Under the pieces are notes generated by a model. That model worked only from the letters and a program-made list of their open reading frames with translations, had not been told where the DNA came from and searched no databases. A stretch of 64,000 bases of DNA, from assembly GCA_963764685.1 (NCBI GenBank), contig CAVXTT010000022.1, forward strand, positions 186,001 through 250,000, written 5' to 3'. The stretch comes from CAVXTT01 sp963764685 (GTDB lineage: Bacteria > Bacteroidota > Ignavibacteria > Ignavibacteriales > Ignavibacteriaceae). The position numbers and the translations under genes were made by a program. Below, one piece after another: positions 29,503 to 40,293 of this stretch (its first letter is position 1; every line of letters starts with the position of its first letter).

Positions 29503-31075
29503 TTAAACGTTTTCTGTAAACTCCTTTTGTGTTTTAGCAGAAATAATCTTAAACTGCCCGATAGGTACTGATTCATCCTCGATTAGCTTAATACGGATCA
29601 GATATTTCAGCTGAAGTTTGGTAATTGTCTTTATTTTACCCTCCTTCAGTTTTGTAGCCATAACCGGATTACATCTGAGAATAAGAGATCTTTCGGTTGA
29701 CGTCCTCCTGAATTTTTTAATCCAGTCCTCAATATCATATACCAGGTGTGAATGTTTTGTAAGGAGTCCTGTGCCGAGGCAATAAGGACATACCTCTTTC
29801 ATTGTCTGCATAATATTCTGCCTGATACGCTGCCTGGTTATCTGCACAAGTCCAAAATCAGACATAGGTAGAACAGAAACTTTTGCCCTGTCCCTCCTGA
29901 ATTCCTTTCTCAGCTCATCATATATCTTCTTACGGTTTTTATCTTCCTCAAGGTCGATAAAATCAATTACAATTATTCCGCCGATATCTCTTAAGCGGAG
30001 CTGCCTTGCTATTTCGCGCGATGCTTCCAGGTCAGTCTTTAAAGAATTCAGCTCCTGCTCTTTACTTCTTGCATATCTTCCGCTGTTAACATCGATTACC
30101 ACCATTGCTTCGGTGTGTTCTATTATCAGGTAACCTCCGCTTGGGAGAGGCACTTTTCTTCCCATTACAGTTTTTATCTGTTCTTCAATTTTGAATGCAT
30201 CGAATATGGGATTATGGGAGCGGAAATATTCTATTTTATCTGCAAGATCAGGATGCACAAGCTGAACATAATTTTTTATCTGCTTGTGAAGTTTTTTGGA
30301 ATCGACAAATACCTTCGAAATATCAGCAGTAAAAAGGTCCCGTATGACACTCGAAGTAGTATTCATATCCTGGTGGATCAGTGAAGGGGGAGTTTCCGAT
30401 TTTGCGGTACTCTCTATTTCCTGCCAGGTCTTTAATAAATTATTAAGGTCATCTTTTAATGCCTCTTCTGTTTGGTTCCGGGCTACTGTCCTGATAATAA
30501 GCCCATAGTTCTTGGGCAGGATACCCCTGGCATATCGAACGAAGTCTTTTCCGTTCTTTGTATTCCGAGATCTTTTTCGATATACCGATTTTCCCGTCAA
30601 AGGGAAGGAGTACACAAAATCTGCCGGGAATTGAAACTGAAGAGGTAACACGTACGCCCTTATTGTTAACAGGTTCTTTTGTAATCTGAACAATAATCTC
30701 CTGTCCTTTTCTCAATTTGGTTATTGTGGGAACAGGGGCTTCTCTTGTTCTGGTATGTGCTGGTTTTGGAGAGTCATCATCTTCATCATCTTCATCACCG
30801 GTGTCCCGGAGATCTTCATCTCCGAGCATATCCACAAGCTGCTGTGTATTTTCGCCGATATCCGAAAAGTGCAGAAAGGCGTCGTGTGTAAGACCTATGT
30901 CAATAAATGCAGCTTTTATACCAGGCAGGACCCGTGCAACTTTGCCAAGGTAAATGTCCCCCACCATTCTCCGGTTTTCCGGATAATCAACAAAAAAGTC
31001 GGTCAGGTATCCGTCTTCGGTAATCGCAATTCTTGTTTGCGTACCCGAGGAGTTTACAATAATTTCCTTTGTCAT
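29503..31075 (-). CDS. rng: Ribonuclease G/E (one apparent frameshift)
   Basis: Endoribonuclease of rRNA and mRNA processing, about 523 aa. An N-terminal S1 domain (about 35-125) is interrupted by a very acidic stretch (DTGDEDDEDDD). Catalytic Asp residues are in VVIDVNSGRYARS and IVIDFIDLEEDKNR; the zinc-link motif is CPYC. The frame breaks near 30533: deleting one T restores LRSIARGILPKNYGLIIRT. The length without a scaffold tail fits RNase G or short RNase E forms of the Bacteroidota group. Confidence 0.93.
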
Positions 31076-31307
31076 AAAGAAAAATCTTCTTAAATGGAAT
31101 AGTCCATTTCAAATTATAAAAATCATTACGCGGGCAGCTGTTAATCAGCAGGTTATGGTAGGCTGGATAGAAATTCTGGATTGGTTCTGCCTTCCTGTCG
31201 CTCAGACAAAGAAAAAAGAGCATAGATCTCTTAAAAAATTTTAATATCATAAATTCATCTGAGCTCATAATCATCCCGGTAATCTGTACCTATATCCCTA
31301 AAAATAT

Positions 31308-31342
31308 AAAACAAAAATGCTGAATAGATTACTATTCAGCAA
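31308..31342 (-). terminator. Rho-independent terminator of the rimP-pnp operon
   Basis: On the minus strand a 9-bp stem (GCTGAATAG/CTATTCAGC, 31319-31340) is followed by ATTTTTGTTTT. It starts 8 bp after the pnp stop. Confidence 0.85.
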
Positions 31343-31349
31343 ATTCGAA

Positions 31350-33465
31350 TTAACTTTCTTTATTCGGGGCTTTTTCCTGGGTATTATTCTCTTTCAGCAG
31401 TTCTCTTCTGCTTAAAGAATATTTCCCGTTTTCAATCTTCAACAGCTTAACAGTAACTTTATCCCCTTCTTTCAAATAGTCAGTTACTTTAGCTACCCGT
31501 TTATTATCAATCTGCGATATATGGAGAAGCCCTTCTTTTCCGGGTAATATTTCAACAAAGGCTCCGAAATCCATTATTTTGGTTACAACACCATCATAAA
31601 TTTCGCCAACTTCAGGTGTAGCAGTCATTTTCTTAATGTGCTCTTTACATCTGGCAGCATTTTCTTTATTTGGTGAAGCTATACTGATAGTACCGTCATC
31701 CTGAATGTTAATATCGACTCCGAATAGTCTCTGCATGCCCTGGATTGTTTTACCGCCGGGGCCGATTATGAGACCAATCTGGTCAACATCAACTTTCATC
31801 GTTAATAATCTTGGTGCAAACGGCGATAAATAATCCCGGGGTTCGCTTATGGCTTCGTTCATAATTCCAAGAATATGCATTCTGCCTTCTTTTGCCTGGG
31901 CAAGAGCTTTCTCCATAATTTCAAATGAAATACCTTTAATCTTAATATCCATCTGGAATGCTGTTATACCCTCAGTCGTACCGGCAACTTTAAAATCCAT
32001 ATCCCCCAGATGATCTTCATTACCAAGAATATCCGAGAGAATAGCATAACGGTTATCCTCACTTACAAGCCCCATTGCAATGCCTGCAACAGCTTTCTTT
32101 ACAGGTACACCCCCATCCATTAGTGCAAGCGATCCTGCACAAACAGTAGCCATTGAAGAAGAACCATTTGATTCGAGGATATCGGAAATTACACGAATTG
32201 TATAAGGAAACTGATCTTCCGCTGGGAGCATTATTCTTTAATGATCTTTCGGCAAGATTACCGTGACCAATTTCCCGGCGTCCGACTCCGGTCATTCGTC
32301 CAACTTCGCCAACACTGAATGGAGGGAAATTGTAATGAAGCATAAATTTTTTTGAATATTCTTCTACCAGACCCTCAATCATCTGCTCATCATTTTTTGT
32401 ACCGAGTGTAATGGTTGTTAAACTTTGTGTTTCTCCCCGGGTAAATAAAGCCGAACCGTGAGTTCTGGGAAGTACCCCGACCTCAATTGAAATATTTCTG
32501 ATCTGCTGCGTGTTCCTGCCGTCAAGACGAATGCCTTCTGAAAGTATTCTGTCTCTCATCAGCTTCTTTTCAAGATCGTGGATGAATTCTTCAACAGCCT
32601 TTTCCTGCTCAGGATATTTCTCTTTTGTCGCTTCAACAACAGATTCAAGAAGCTCTTTATTTTTATCGGATCTCTCTTCTTTACTAAGAATAGCGTATAC
32701 AATGTCCTTCAGTTTTCCCTGGCAAAGCTGAAGCACTTCAGATTTCAGTTCTTCATTTACTTCGGGGACAGCTATTTTTCTTTTGGGTTTTCCTGCTGAT
32801 TCCCGCAGTTCATTCTGAAACCTGACCAGCCGTGCTATTTCCTGCTGAGCGAATTTCAAGGCTCCGAGAAGGTCATCTTCAGATACTTCTTTTGATTCTC
32901 CCTCAACCATCATTATTGAATCTTCAGTTCCTCCAACAACAAGCTCGAGATCGCCTTCTGCAATCTGTTTCATTGTCGGATTTATAATATACTCTCCATT
33001 GACTCTGCCGACTCTTACTTCAGCCATAGGTCCTTCGAAGGGAATATCAGAAATTGTCAATGCGGCAGAAGCACCGGTGGCGGCAAGGACATCAGGATCA
33101 TTCTCACCGTCGAATGACAGAACAAATGCAATTATTTGTGTTTCGTTTGTATAATTCTCAGGGAACAAAGGACGTATAGGTCTATCAATTAATCTTGCAC
33201 TTAATATTTCTTTCTCACTTGGTCTGCCTTCCCTTTTAATATATCCCCCGGGAATCTTTCCTGCAGCGGAAGTTTTTTCCCTGTATTCAACCTGTAAAGG
33301 AAAGAAATCCTGATCTTCCTTAACTTCTTCTGCAGCAACGGAAGTAACGAGTACCATTGTATCGCCATACCTTACCATCACAGCACCGTTAGCCTGCCGG
33401 GCATATTTCCCGGTTTCAATCGTTAACTTTTTTCCGCCTAAATCTATCTCTTTAGTAACTACCAT
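31350..33465 (-). CDS. pnp: Polynucleotide phosphorylase (one apparent frameshift)
   Basis: 3'-5' phosphorolytic exoribonuclease of the RNA degradosome, about 705 aa. Two RNase PH domains are joined by a helical linker, followed by a KH domain (IGLIIGPGGKTI) and an S1 domain (GEIYDGVVTKIMDFGAFVEI). The frame breaks near 32233: deleting one A joins AERSLKN to MLPAEDQFPYTIRVISDI. It lies 13 bp after rpsO, the common rpsO-pnp pairing. Confidence 0.97.
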
Positions 33466-33478
33466 AAACTTCCTTGTT

Positions 33479-33742
33479 TTACTTTCTTATATTCAGTTCT
33501 TTAATTATTGCTCTGTATCTCTCAATGTCTTTCTCCATCAGATAATCCAGCAATTTTCTTCTTTTGCCTACCATCATCATCAATCCTCTGCGTGAATGAT
33601 GATCTTTTTTATGGGCATTGAAATGATCTGTGAGATCATTTATCCTTTTGGTAAGCAGAGCAATCTGAACTTCGGATTTCCCGGAATCTTTTTCGTTTGT
33701 CCCAAACTTCCGGACAATATCCACTTTTTCTTCTTTCGTCAT
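33479..33742 (-). CDS. rpsO: 30S ribosomal protein S15
   Basis: 87 aa, the standard size. The helical core RINDLTDHFNAHKKDHHSRRGLMMMVGKRRKLLDYL is typical of S15, which binds 16S rRNA helices 20-22. It lies between ribF and pnp in the operon. Confidence 0.98.
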   Translation of the reverse strand: MTKEEKVDIVRKFGTNEKDSGKSEVQIALLTKRINDLTDHFNAHKKDHHSRRGLMMMVGKRRKLLDYLMEKDIERYRAIIKELNIRK

Positions 33743-33783
33743 TAATCTATCCTTTTAATTGATTGTACGATGTAACCCCAGAA

Positions 33784-34713
33784 TTAACCGGGATTAATTA
33801 TTTTATTTAAAAACTCTAATCCTTTTTCTTTATCCTTCAGCATCTGCTCTACAAGTGCTTCCGCCGAATTAAATTTTTCTTCCCCTCTTAATCTCTCGAT
33901 AAGCTTTACTTCTATTTCTTTACCGTAAATGTCTTCATTAAAATCATATATATATACTTCGGGTACAATTTCACCGGCATCATAAAAAGTCGGCCTCTTT
34001 CCTATACTCAACAGACCGAAATACTGCTGTCCGCTGATTTTCAGTTCTGCGAGGTAAATACCAAGTGCAGGAAGCAGTTTTTCTGACTCAAATTTTATAT
34101 TAGCAGTAGGGAAACCAAGCAGTCTGCCGCGTTTATCTCCTTCAACCACATTGCCCCGGAAAGAATAATATCTTCCCAGCATTTGATTTGCTTTACTTAA
34201 ATCTCCCTCAAGCAGGTCATTCCTGATTTTTGTACTGCTGACAACCTCACCATCGATATCAAACGGATCAACTTTAGTAACCTTAAATCCAAATTCCTTC
34301 CCCATCTCCTTAAGCGTTTCTTCATTTCCGCTTCTTCCTTTGCCGAAATGATGATCGTGTCCGATTATTATTTCACTTATCCCGGTGCCGTTTACAATAT
34401 AATTTAGAAAGAACTCGCGGGAAGAAAGCTGTGAAAATTCTTTTGTGAAATTTATGATAAGGATGTTCTCAATTCCGAAATTTCCCAGCAATTCAACTTT
34501 TTCATCCAGCGTAGTTAATATTTTAAGCCGGTAGTCACCGGATATAACGTTTCTCGGATGCGGATGAAATGTCACTAAAAATGTCCTGCGTTCCCCGTCA
34601 GTTACTTTTTTAAGAATTTTTTTATGTCCTAAATGTATCCCGTCAAAAGTTCCTATGGTTAAAATTGTACTTTTATCGGTTTGGATATCAGATACATCAC
34701 GAAAAATTTTCAT
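33784..34713 (-). CDS. ribF: Bifunctional riboflavin kinase/FMN adenylyltransferase
   Basis: About 309 aa from the ATG at 34713 (MKIFRDV); the frame opens 60 bp further upstream, but that extension is not conserved. The N-terminal adenylyltransferase domain has TIGTFDGIHLGHKKI; the C-terminal flavokinase domain has GDKRGRLLGFPTANI. It makes FMN and FAD from riboflavin in the cytosol. It follows truB in the operon. Confidence 0.95.
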   Translation of the reverse strand: MKIFRDVSDIQTDKSTILTIGTFDGIHLGHKKILKKVTDGERRTFLVTFHPHPRNVISGDYRLKILTTLDEKVELLGNFGIENILIINFTKEFSQLSSREFFLNYIVNGTGISEIIIGHDHHFGKGRSGNEETLKEMGKEFGFKVTKVDPFDIDGEVVSSTKIRNDLLEGDLSKANQMLGRYYSFRGNVVEGDKRGRLLGFPTANIKFESEKLLPALGIYLAELKISGQQYFGLLSIGKRPTFYDAGEIVPEVYIYDFNEDIYGKEIEVKLIERLRGEEKFNSAEALVEQMLKDKEKGLEFLNKIINPG

Positions 34714-34774
34714 AGACCGAAAATTCTTAACTAAGCTTATAAATATACGGTTTTTAGGGGTGAAAAAAAACAAT

Positions 34775-35488
34775 TCACAAACGTAAATCCTTTGAAATCA
34801 ACTTCTTTTCGCGCATTTCATCGGGGGTCAGGGCATTCTCAACTGAAAAGCTGCCGATCTTTACTCTTCTTAATTCCTTCAAAATTCCCCCTGTTCCAAG
34901 CTTTACTCCAAAATCATTAGCAATTACCCTTATATAGGTTCCTTTCGAGCAGGTAATTTCAAATGAAATTTCCGGAAGCGAGATCCCTGTTATTTCGAAA
35001 CGGCTTATCTTAATTTCTCTTTCGGCGCGCTCCACAACTTTTCCTTTTCTGGCAAGTACATACAGGTTTTTCCCGTTCTTTTTTATCGCAGAATACATAG
35101 GCGGCATCTGCATTACGGCTCCCAGAAATGAATCCCTTGCAGCCATAATATCCTCTGGAGAAATCCCTGCGGGTATATCTATGTCTGTAATTTCCGTTTC
35201 AGAATCCATTGACGGGGATGTTTTACCTAACAGAATGATGCCGGTGTAAGTTTTTTCCTGATCCTGGTAGCTGGTAATTTCTTTAGTTTTTTTACCTGTG
35301 CATACGATCAGAAGTCCTGTAGCCAGCGGATCCAATGTTCCCGCGTGACCGATCTTCTTCTCGCCGGTAATCTTACGCAGTTCGTGAATTACTTTAAAGG
35401 AGGACCATCTTTTCGGTTTATCGATCAGTATAACTTCACCGGAGCGGAAGTCAGCATCAGAAAGATCAGCTGTTTCCTTCGTTATCAT
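34775..35488 (-). CDS. truB: tRNA pseudouridine(55) synthase TruB
   Basis: 237 aa. It makes pseudouridine 55 in the T-loop of tRNAs. The catalytic Asp lies in GHAGTLDPLATGLL; other motifs are LIDKPKRWSSF and CSKGTYIRVIANDFG. It overlaps rbfA by 23 bp. It lacks a long C-terminal PUA extension. Confidence 0.97.
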   Translation of the reverse strand: MITKETADLSDADFRSGEVILIDKPKRWSSFKVIHELRKITGEKKIGHAGTLDPLATGLLIVCTGKKTKEITSYQDQEKTYTGIILLGKTSPSMDSETEITDIDIPAGISPEDIMAARDSFLGAVMQMPPMYSAIKKNGKNLYVLARKGKVVERAEREIKISRFEITGISLPEISFEITCSKGTYIRVIANDFGVKLGTGGILKELRRVKIGSFSVENALTPDEMREKKLISKDLRL

Positions 35489-35816
35489 GTATTTTTTTGA
35501 TAAGCCCTTCTATTTTCTCGACGTAATCCAGCGTATCATCAATGAAAAATTTAAGTTCTGGAACAAATTTTATTTTTATTCTTGAGGCAAGTTCTGATCT
35601 GATCATTCCATGAAGCGAGGTTACTTTGCTGAGTACCTCCTGTCTCTTGGTTTTATCAAAAACAGATAAATATATTTTTGCGTTTTTTAGATCCGGGCTA
35701 ACCTTTACATCGGTTATTGTAACAAATCCTAATGAAGGATCCTGGATCTTATAAAGAAGAATAAGACTTATTTCCTCTTTAATAAGGTTTTCAATTTTAT
35801 CTATACGATACGACAT
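35466..35816 (-). CDS. rbfA: 30S ribosome-binding factor RbfA
   Basis: 116 aa. KH-like fold: start MSYRIDKIENLIKEEISLIL, then FVTITDVKVSPDLKNAKIYLSVF and the C-terminal LKFFIDDTLDYVEKIEGLI. It helps mature the 5' end of 16S rRNA. It lies between infB and truB. Confidence 0.96.
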   Translation of the reverse strand: MSYRIDKIENLIKEEISLILLYKIQDPSLGFVTITDVKVSPDLKNAKIYLSVFDKTKRQEVLSKVTSLHGMIRSELASRIKIKFVPELKFFIDDTLDYVEKIEGLIKKIHDNEGNS

Positions 35817-35873
35817 TGCATACTCCTTTCCCTCTCCAGACGGGAATCAGTTCGAGAATAATGGAGATAAACT

Positions 35874-38516
35874 TTAAGCTAATTTTTTCTTTGTTTCAAT
35901 TATTTTGTAAGCCTCAATGATATCGCCAACCTTTATATCATTGAAGTTTGCAATATTAAGTCCGCATTCATAACCGGCATCAACTTCTTTAACATCATCC
36001 TTAAACCTTCTCAGCGAAGCTATTTCACCTTCATAAAATACTATTCCGTCTCTGATAATTCTGACCTTGCTGTTCCTGGCTATTTTCCCTTCCTGCACAT
36101 AACAGCCGGCAACAGTACCGGACTTAGGAACTTTAAATGTCTCTCTGATCTCAACAGTTCCGGTCACTTCTTCTGATAATACAGGAGAGAGCAGTCCTTC
36201 AAGTGCAGATTTAACTTCATTTATAGCATTATAGATAACGCTGTACAGACGGATATCCACGTTTTGTGTTTCAGCAAGCTTTCTTGCATTAAGATTAGGA
36301 CGTACGTGGAAACCAATAATAATAGCTTCAGAGGCAGCCGCAAGAAGAACGTCACTTTCGGAAATTCCTCCCACACCTCTGTGGATAACTCTTATTTTTA
36401 CTTCCTCATTTGAAAGCTTCATAAGTGAATCGGATAATGCTTCCACCGATCCGTCAACGTCTCCTTTAACAATAAGCGGCAGCTCTTTTATTCCGCCGAC
36501 ACTGATCTGTTTTGCAATTTCATCAAGAGTAATATGATGAACCTGTTTCTGATCCTGTTCCCGTTTAAGCTGCTGTCTTTTTACAGCAATTTCCCTGGCA
36601 ACCCTGTCTGATTCAAGCACTACAAAGATATCACCGGCCTGCGGGGCACCTTCAAAACCTACGACAAGTACCGGTGTTGATGGAGGAGCTTCATTTACCT
36701 TATTTCCTCTTTCATCAAACATTGCTCTGACACGCCCGTGATAAATTCCGGCAATAAATGAATCACCAATTTTAAGTGTACCTTTTTGAACAAGAATAGT
36801 CGCGGTAATTCCTCTTCCCTTATCTAGTTCGGATTCAATTACAACCCCTCTTGCTTCTCTGTCGGGGTTTGCTCTCAGATCCAGCAGTTCTGCTTCAAGC
36901 AGAATTACTTCAAGCAGGTTATCGACATTCAATCCTGTTTTAGCGGAGAGCTCAACGCTCTGATATTTACCGCCCCACTGCTCAACAAGAATATTCCGGT
37001 CGGCAAGCTGCTGTTTTATTTTATCAGAACTTGCACCGGGCTTATCCATTTTATTTATTGCAATAACAATAGGTACCGAAGCCGCCAGCGCGTGATTTAT
37101 TGCTTCAACTGTCTGCGGCATTACAGCATCATCGGCTGCAACAACGAGCACTACAATATCTGTAAGCTGTGCACCGCGTGCACGCATTGCTGTAAACGCT
37201 TCGTGACCGGGTGTATCAAGAAAAGTAATATATTTACCGTTTCCGACATCAACTCTGTAAGCGCCTATATGCTGTGTAATTCCGCCTGATTCACCGGCAA
37301 CGACATTTGTTCTTCTTATATAATCAAGTAGTGAGGTTTTACCATGATCAACGTGTCCCATTATTGTAACAACAGGTGAGCGGGGCAGAAGCTCGTCATC
37401 ATCATCACCAAGATCTTCGAGGATTTCGGCAGTATACTCTTTCTGGAATTCGACGTCAAAACCAAATTCATCGGCAACCAGAGTAATTGTTTCAACATCA
37501 AGCCGCTGATTTATAGAAACCATTAATCCCAGCTCAATGCATTTGGATATAACATCACCGACAGGCACATTCATAAGATTGGCCAGCTCATTTACGGCAA
37601 TGTATTCCGTGGCCCGGATGATCTTCTCATCCAGCAGTTTTAATTCAAGCCGTTTTTCCTCTTCGGCTTCTCTTTCTCTTCTTTTCCTTTTTCTTACACT
37701 GGCTCTTCCGGAAACAACAGAATCGTCCATACTCAGAAGTGTCTTACGTATGGCTTCCTCTACTTCCTTCTGATCTATTTCAAATTTCTTTACCCGTTTT
37801 TTCTTCTTGACTACCGGAGTTTCTTCTACAACCGGTTCTCCTGCTTTCTTTTTAGCCTTCGGTTTTTTCTTTTTCTTTACAGGTTCACCCGAAACTGCCG
37901 GAGTCGGCCTGCCGGTTACAACAGGGGGTTGTTTCGTTTCCTCAGCAGGTTTGTCCAGTTCAAGTTTTCCTACAACTGTTAAACCTTTTCTCTTTGTAAC
38001 TTCGGCATCTTTGGGAGATACAAATACACGTCCTTCAGGCACCGCAGTTTTTTCTTCTTTTATTTCAACTGGAGGTGCTTGCACAGTTATTTCCGGAACT
38101 ACCGGCTGCTCGGTTAAGATAACTTCCGCAGGAGGAACAGTCTCTTCTTCTTTTGGAGTTTCGGTTTCAATCACCGGCACGACAGGAGCGACCTTTTCCA
38201 GTTCCTTCTCAATTTCCACCGGGGGAATCTCTACTTTTTTAGCTGTCTCGGCGGCTGCTTTCTGTTCTTCAGTTTCAACGGCTTTATCACGCTTCTTCTG
38301 GAACTCGGCAATTTTTTTATAATGCTTTTCTGCCCTCTCAATGTCCTTTTTGAAATGATTATTTATTTCGGTAATCATCTCATCAGAAAGTACGGATTGA
38401 TGTGTTTTAACATCAAAGCCTTTTTTCTGAAGGAACTCTACAAGATTTTCGGCAGCAAGATTATATTCCGCAGCTAATTTGTAGACTCTTAATTTCTTGG
38501 ATTTGGTTTCGGTCAT
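35874..38516 (-). CDS. infB: Translation initiation factor IF-2
   Basis: 880 aa. A long low-complexity N-terminal region rich in P, V, E and K (about 75-260) follows an IF2_N module. The GTPase domain has G1 GHVDHGKTS, G3 DTPGHEAF and G4 NKMDKPGAS near 390-520, with domains II-IV after it. The GTPase brings initiator tRNA to the 30S subunit. The intact frame over 2.6 kb contrasts with the broken genes elsewhere in the window. Confidence 0.98.
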   Translation of the reverse strand: MTETKSKKLRVYKLAAEYNLAAENLVEFLQKKGFDVKTHQSVLSDEMITEINNHFKKDIERAEKHYKKIAEFQKKRDKAVETEEQKAAAETAKKVEIPPVEIEKELEKVAPVVPVIETETPKEEETVPPAEVILTEQPVVPEITVQAPPVEIKEEKTAVPEGRVFVSPKDAEVTKRKGLTVVGKLELDKPAEETKQPPVVTGRPTPAVSGEPVKKKKKPKAKKKAGEPVVEETPVVKKKKRVKKFEIDQKEVEEAIRKTLLSMDDSVVSGRASVRKRKRREREAEEEKRLELKLLDEKIIRATEYIAVNELANLMNVPVGDVISKCIELGLMVSINQRLDVETITLVADEFGFDVEFQKEYTAEILEDLGDDDDELLPRSPVVTIMGHVDHGKTSLLDYIRRTNVVAGESGGITQHIGAYRVDVGNGKYITFLDTPGHEAFTAMRARGAQLTDIVVLVVAADDAVMPQTVEAINHALAASVPIVIAINKMDKPGASSDKIKQQLADRNILVEQWGGKYQSVELSAKTGLNVDNLLEVILLEAELLDLRANPDREARGVVIESELDKGRGITATILVQKGTLKIGDSFIAGIYHGRVRAMFDERGNKVNEAPPSTPVLVVGFEGAPQAGDIFVVLESDRVAREIAVKRQQLKREQDQKQVHHITLDEIAKQISVGGIKELPLIVKGDVDGSVEALSDSLMKLSNEEVKIRVIHRGVGGISESDVLLAAASEAIIIGFHVRPNLNARKLAETQNVDIRLYSVIYNAINEVKSALEGLLSPVLSEEVTGTVEIRETFKVPKSGTVAGCYVQEGKIARNSKVRIIRDGIVFYEGEIASLRRFKDDVKEVDAGYECGLNIANFNDIKVGDIIEAYKIIETKKKLA

Positions 38517-38536
38517 ACTTTCCTATTATACCTGTA

Positions 38537-39787
38537 TTACTCTTCTTCTTCAAACTGGGATTTAATAACTTCAATTACTTCCTGGATCTTCGCTTCATCA
38601 AGTTCCGGAATCTCAGCTTTCAGCTTTTCAAGACCGGCAGTAAGCACTTCAATCGCAGTATCGTACCTGTGATTTATAAGTATTTCATAAATCTCAGTTC
38701 CCAGCTCTTCTTTAATATCAATAAGCTCGATATCTTCTTCATATTCCTCAAAGGGTTTTTCTTCTCTGAGTATTTCAATTTCATAACCTGTAAGCTTCAT
38801 TGCAAGTCGTATATTCACCCCATTTCTTCCAACTATCATTGAAACCTGGTCGCTGTCTGCTGTAACTACTGCTTTTTTCAAATCTTTATCAATTTCAATC
38901 TTCTTCAGCTTGGCAGGAGCCAGCGCTCTCTGAATAAAAGTTACGGGATCCTCGGAATAATTTATTACATCAATATTTTCATTATTCAATTCTCTTACTA
39001 TAGCATGGATCCTGACACCCTTCATACCAACGCAGGCACCTACAGCATCAATTCTCTTATCCTGCGATTCCACTGCTACTTTCGCACGTTCGCCGGGTTC
39101 CCTGGTAATTGCTTTAATCTCAATTATACCGTCATATATTTCCGGGATCTCTATTTCAAATAATCTTCTCAGGAACATATTATCTGATCGTGAAATAATG
39201 ATCAGTGGTCCGCTGTTCCCTTTTTTAACTTCTTTTACGATAGCTCTGATCGTTTCCCCTTTTTTATATCTTTCATAAGGTATCTGCTCATTGCGGGGAA
39301 GAAGCAATTCATTCTTATTATGATTTACAAGTATATCATTTTTTCTGATCTGGTAAATATCCCCCACTACAATTTCACCAAGCAGTTCCTGGTATTCGTT
39401 ATAAATAATATCTTTTTCAAGCTCACGGATTTTCTGGTTCAGACTCTGTTTTGCAAGAACTATCAGCCTTCTCCCGAGAGTGGCAAGTTCAATTTTTTCA
39501 ACATAATCATCGCCAACTTCAAGTTCTTCGTCATTTCCCCTTTTATTGACTTCATCTATACTGACCTGGAGACTAGGATTTTCAACTTCATCAACTATTT
39601 CACGCTCGAGGAATATTTCAATGTCGCCCCTGTCCATATTAACAACTACACTGAATTTGGCATCCTCGCTGTACTTCTTTTTTACAAGCAATCCGAAGAT
39701 TTCCTCCAGAATTCCTGCCAGTACGTCTTTATCTATTCCTTTATCTCTTACCATCTGGGCAAAAGATTCAACAATATCGAAATTCAT
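38537..39787 (-). CDS. nusA: Transcription termination/antitermination protein NusA
   Basis: 416 aa. N-terminal RNA polymerase-binding domain, S1 domain (GEIVVGDIYQIRKNDILVN), then KH domains (ACVGMKGVRIHAIVRELNNENIDVI; MIVGRNGVNIRLAMKLTGYEIEI). A short acidic C-terminus ends in EEEE. It controls pausing and termination, and often the expression of its own operon. Confidence 0.98.
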   Translation of the reverse strand: MNFDIVESFAQMVRDKGIDKDVLAGILEEIFGLLVKKKYSEDAKFSVVVNMDRGDIEIFLEREIVDEVENPSLQVSIDEVNKRGNDEELEVGDDYVEKIELATLGRRLIVLAKQSLNQKIRELEKDIIYNEYQELLGEIVVGDIYQIRKNDILVNHNKNELLLPRNEQIPYERYKKGETIRAIVKEVKKGNSGPLIIISRSDNMFLRRLFEIEIPEIYDGIIEIKAITREPGERAKVAVESQDKRIDAVGACVGMKGVRIHAIVRELNNENIDVINYSEDPVTFIQRALAPAKLKKIEIDKDLKKAVVTADSDQVSMIVGRNGVNIRLAMKLTGYEIEILREEKPFEEYEEDIELIDIKEELGTEIYEILINHRYDTAIEVLTAGLEKLKAEIPELDEAKIQEVIEVIKSQFEEEE

Positions 39788-39805
39788 TTTATGCCTTTTC
39801 CTCCG

Positions 39806-40264
39806 TTATGAAAAGCTGATAATTACTTTTGCTTTAGTTATTTCTTCGAACTTAATTTTAAGATCTTGTTTATCATCCGTATGAAAGAGCAGATAGCTCT
39901 CCTCTATGCCGGTTAGTTTGCCTTTAAAGGATTTTATCTCTTCGCCGGATTTATAATTTATATCAAATTTTCTGTTAATATGCTTGGGATATTGTTTTAG
40001 ATATTTCAAGGGTCTTTCAGTTCCGGGGGAGGAGACGTCTAGCCTGTATGCAAAATCAAATTTTTCATCTTCCTCGAATTGTTTTCCTATTTCCCGGCTG
40101 ATTTCAGCCAAATCTTCAGCTGAAACACTCTTTTCACCGTCAATAAAAATTTCAATTATACGTTTATTTTTATCACCGCGAACGTTTATATCTATAACGA
40201 AAAAGCCGTGTTTTTCCGTAGTATTTTGGGCAATGGAGTCTATTTTCTCTAAAATTTGATTCAT
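39806..40264 (-). CDS. rimP: Ribosome maturation factor RimP
   Basis: 152 aa. Motifs EIFIDGEKSVSAEDLAEISREIG and YRLDVSSPGTERPLK are characteristic. It is needed for 30S assembly. It is the first gene of the nusA-infB operon, and its ATG lies directly downstream of a terminator-like hairpin. Confidence 0.96.
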   Translation of the reverse strand: MNQILEKIDSIAQNTTEKHGFFVIDINVRGDKNKRIIEIFIDGEKSVSAEDLAEISREIGKQFEEDEKFDFAYRLDVSSPGTERPLKYLKQYPKHINRKFDINYKSGEEIKSFKGKLTGIEESYLLFHTDDKQDLKIKFEEITKAKVIISFS

Positions 40265-40265
40265 A

Positions 40266-40293
40266 CAAACAAAAAACGCCCATTAAGGGCGAA
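40266..40293 (-). promoter_or_regulatory. Terminator-like hairpin directly upstream of rimP
   Basis: On the minus strand, CGCCC-TTAAT-GGGCG is followed by TTTTTTG, and the rimP ATG comes a few bases later. The shape is that of an intrinsic terminator, but its position in the leader suggests attenuation of the rimP-nusA-infB operon. It could instead end an unseen upstream transcript. Confidence 0.6.

Noticed and set aside
37807..38322. 171-codon plus-strand ORF, rich in S, T and G
   Set aside because: It is antisense to the P/V/E/K-rich N-terminal region of infB and reflects its codon bias; no start context or family likeness.
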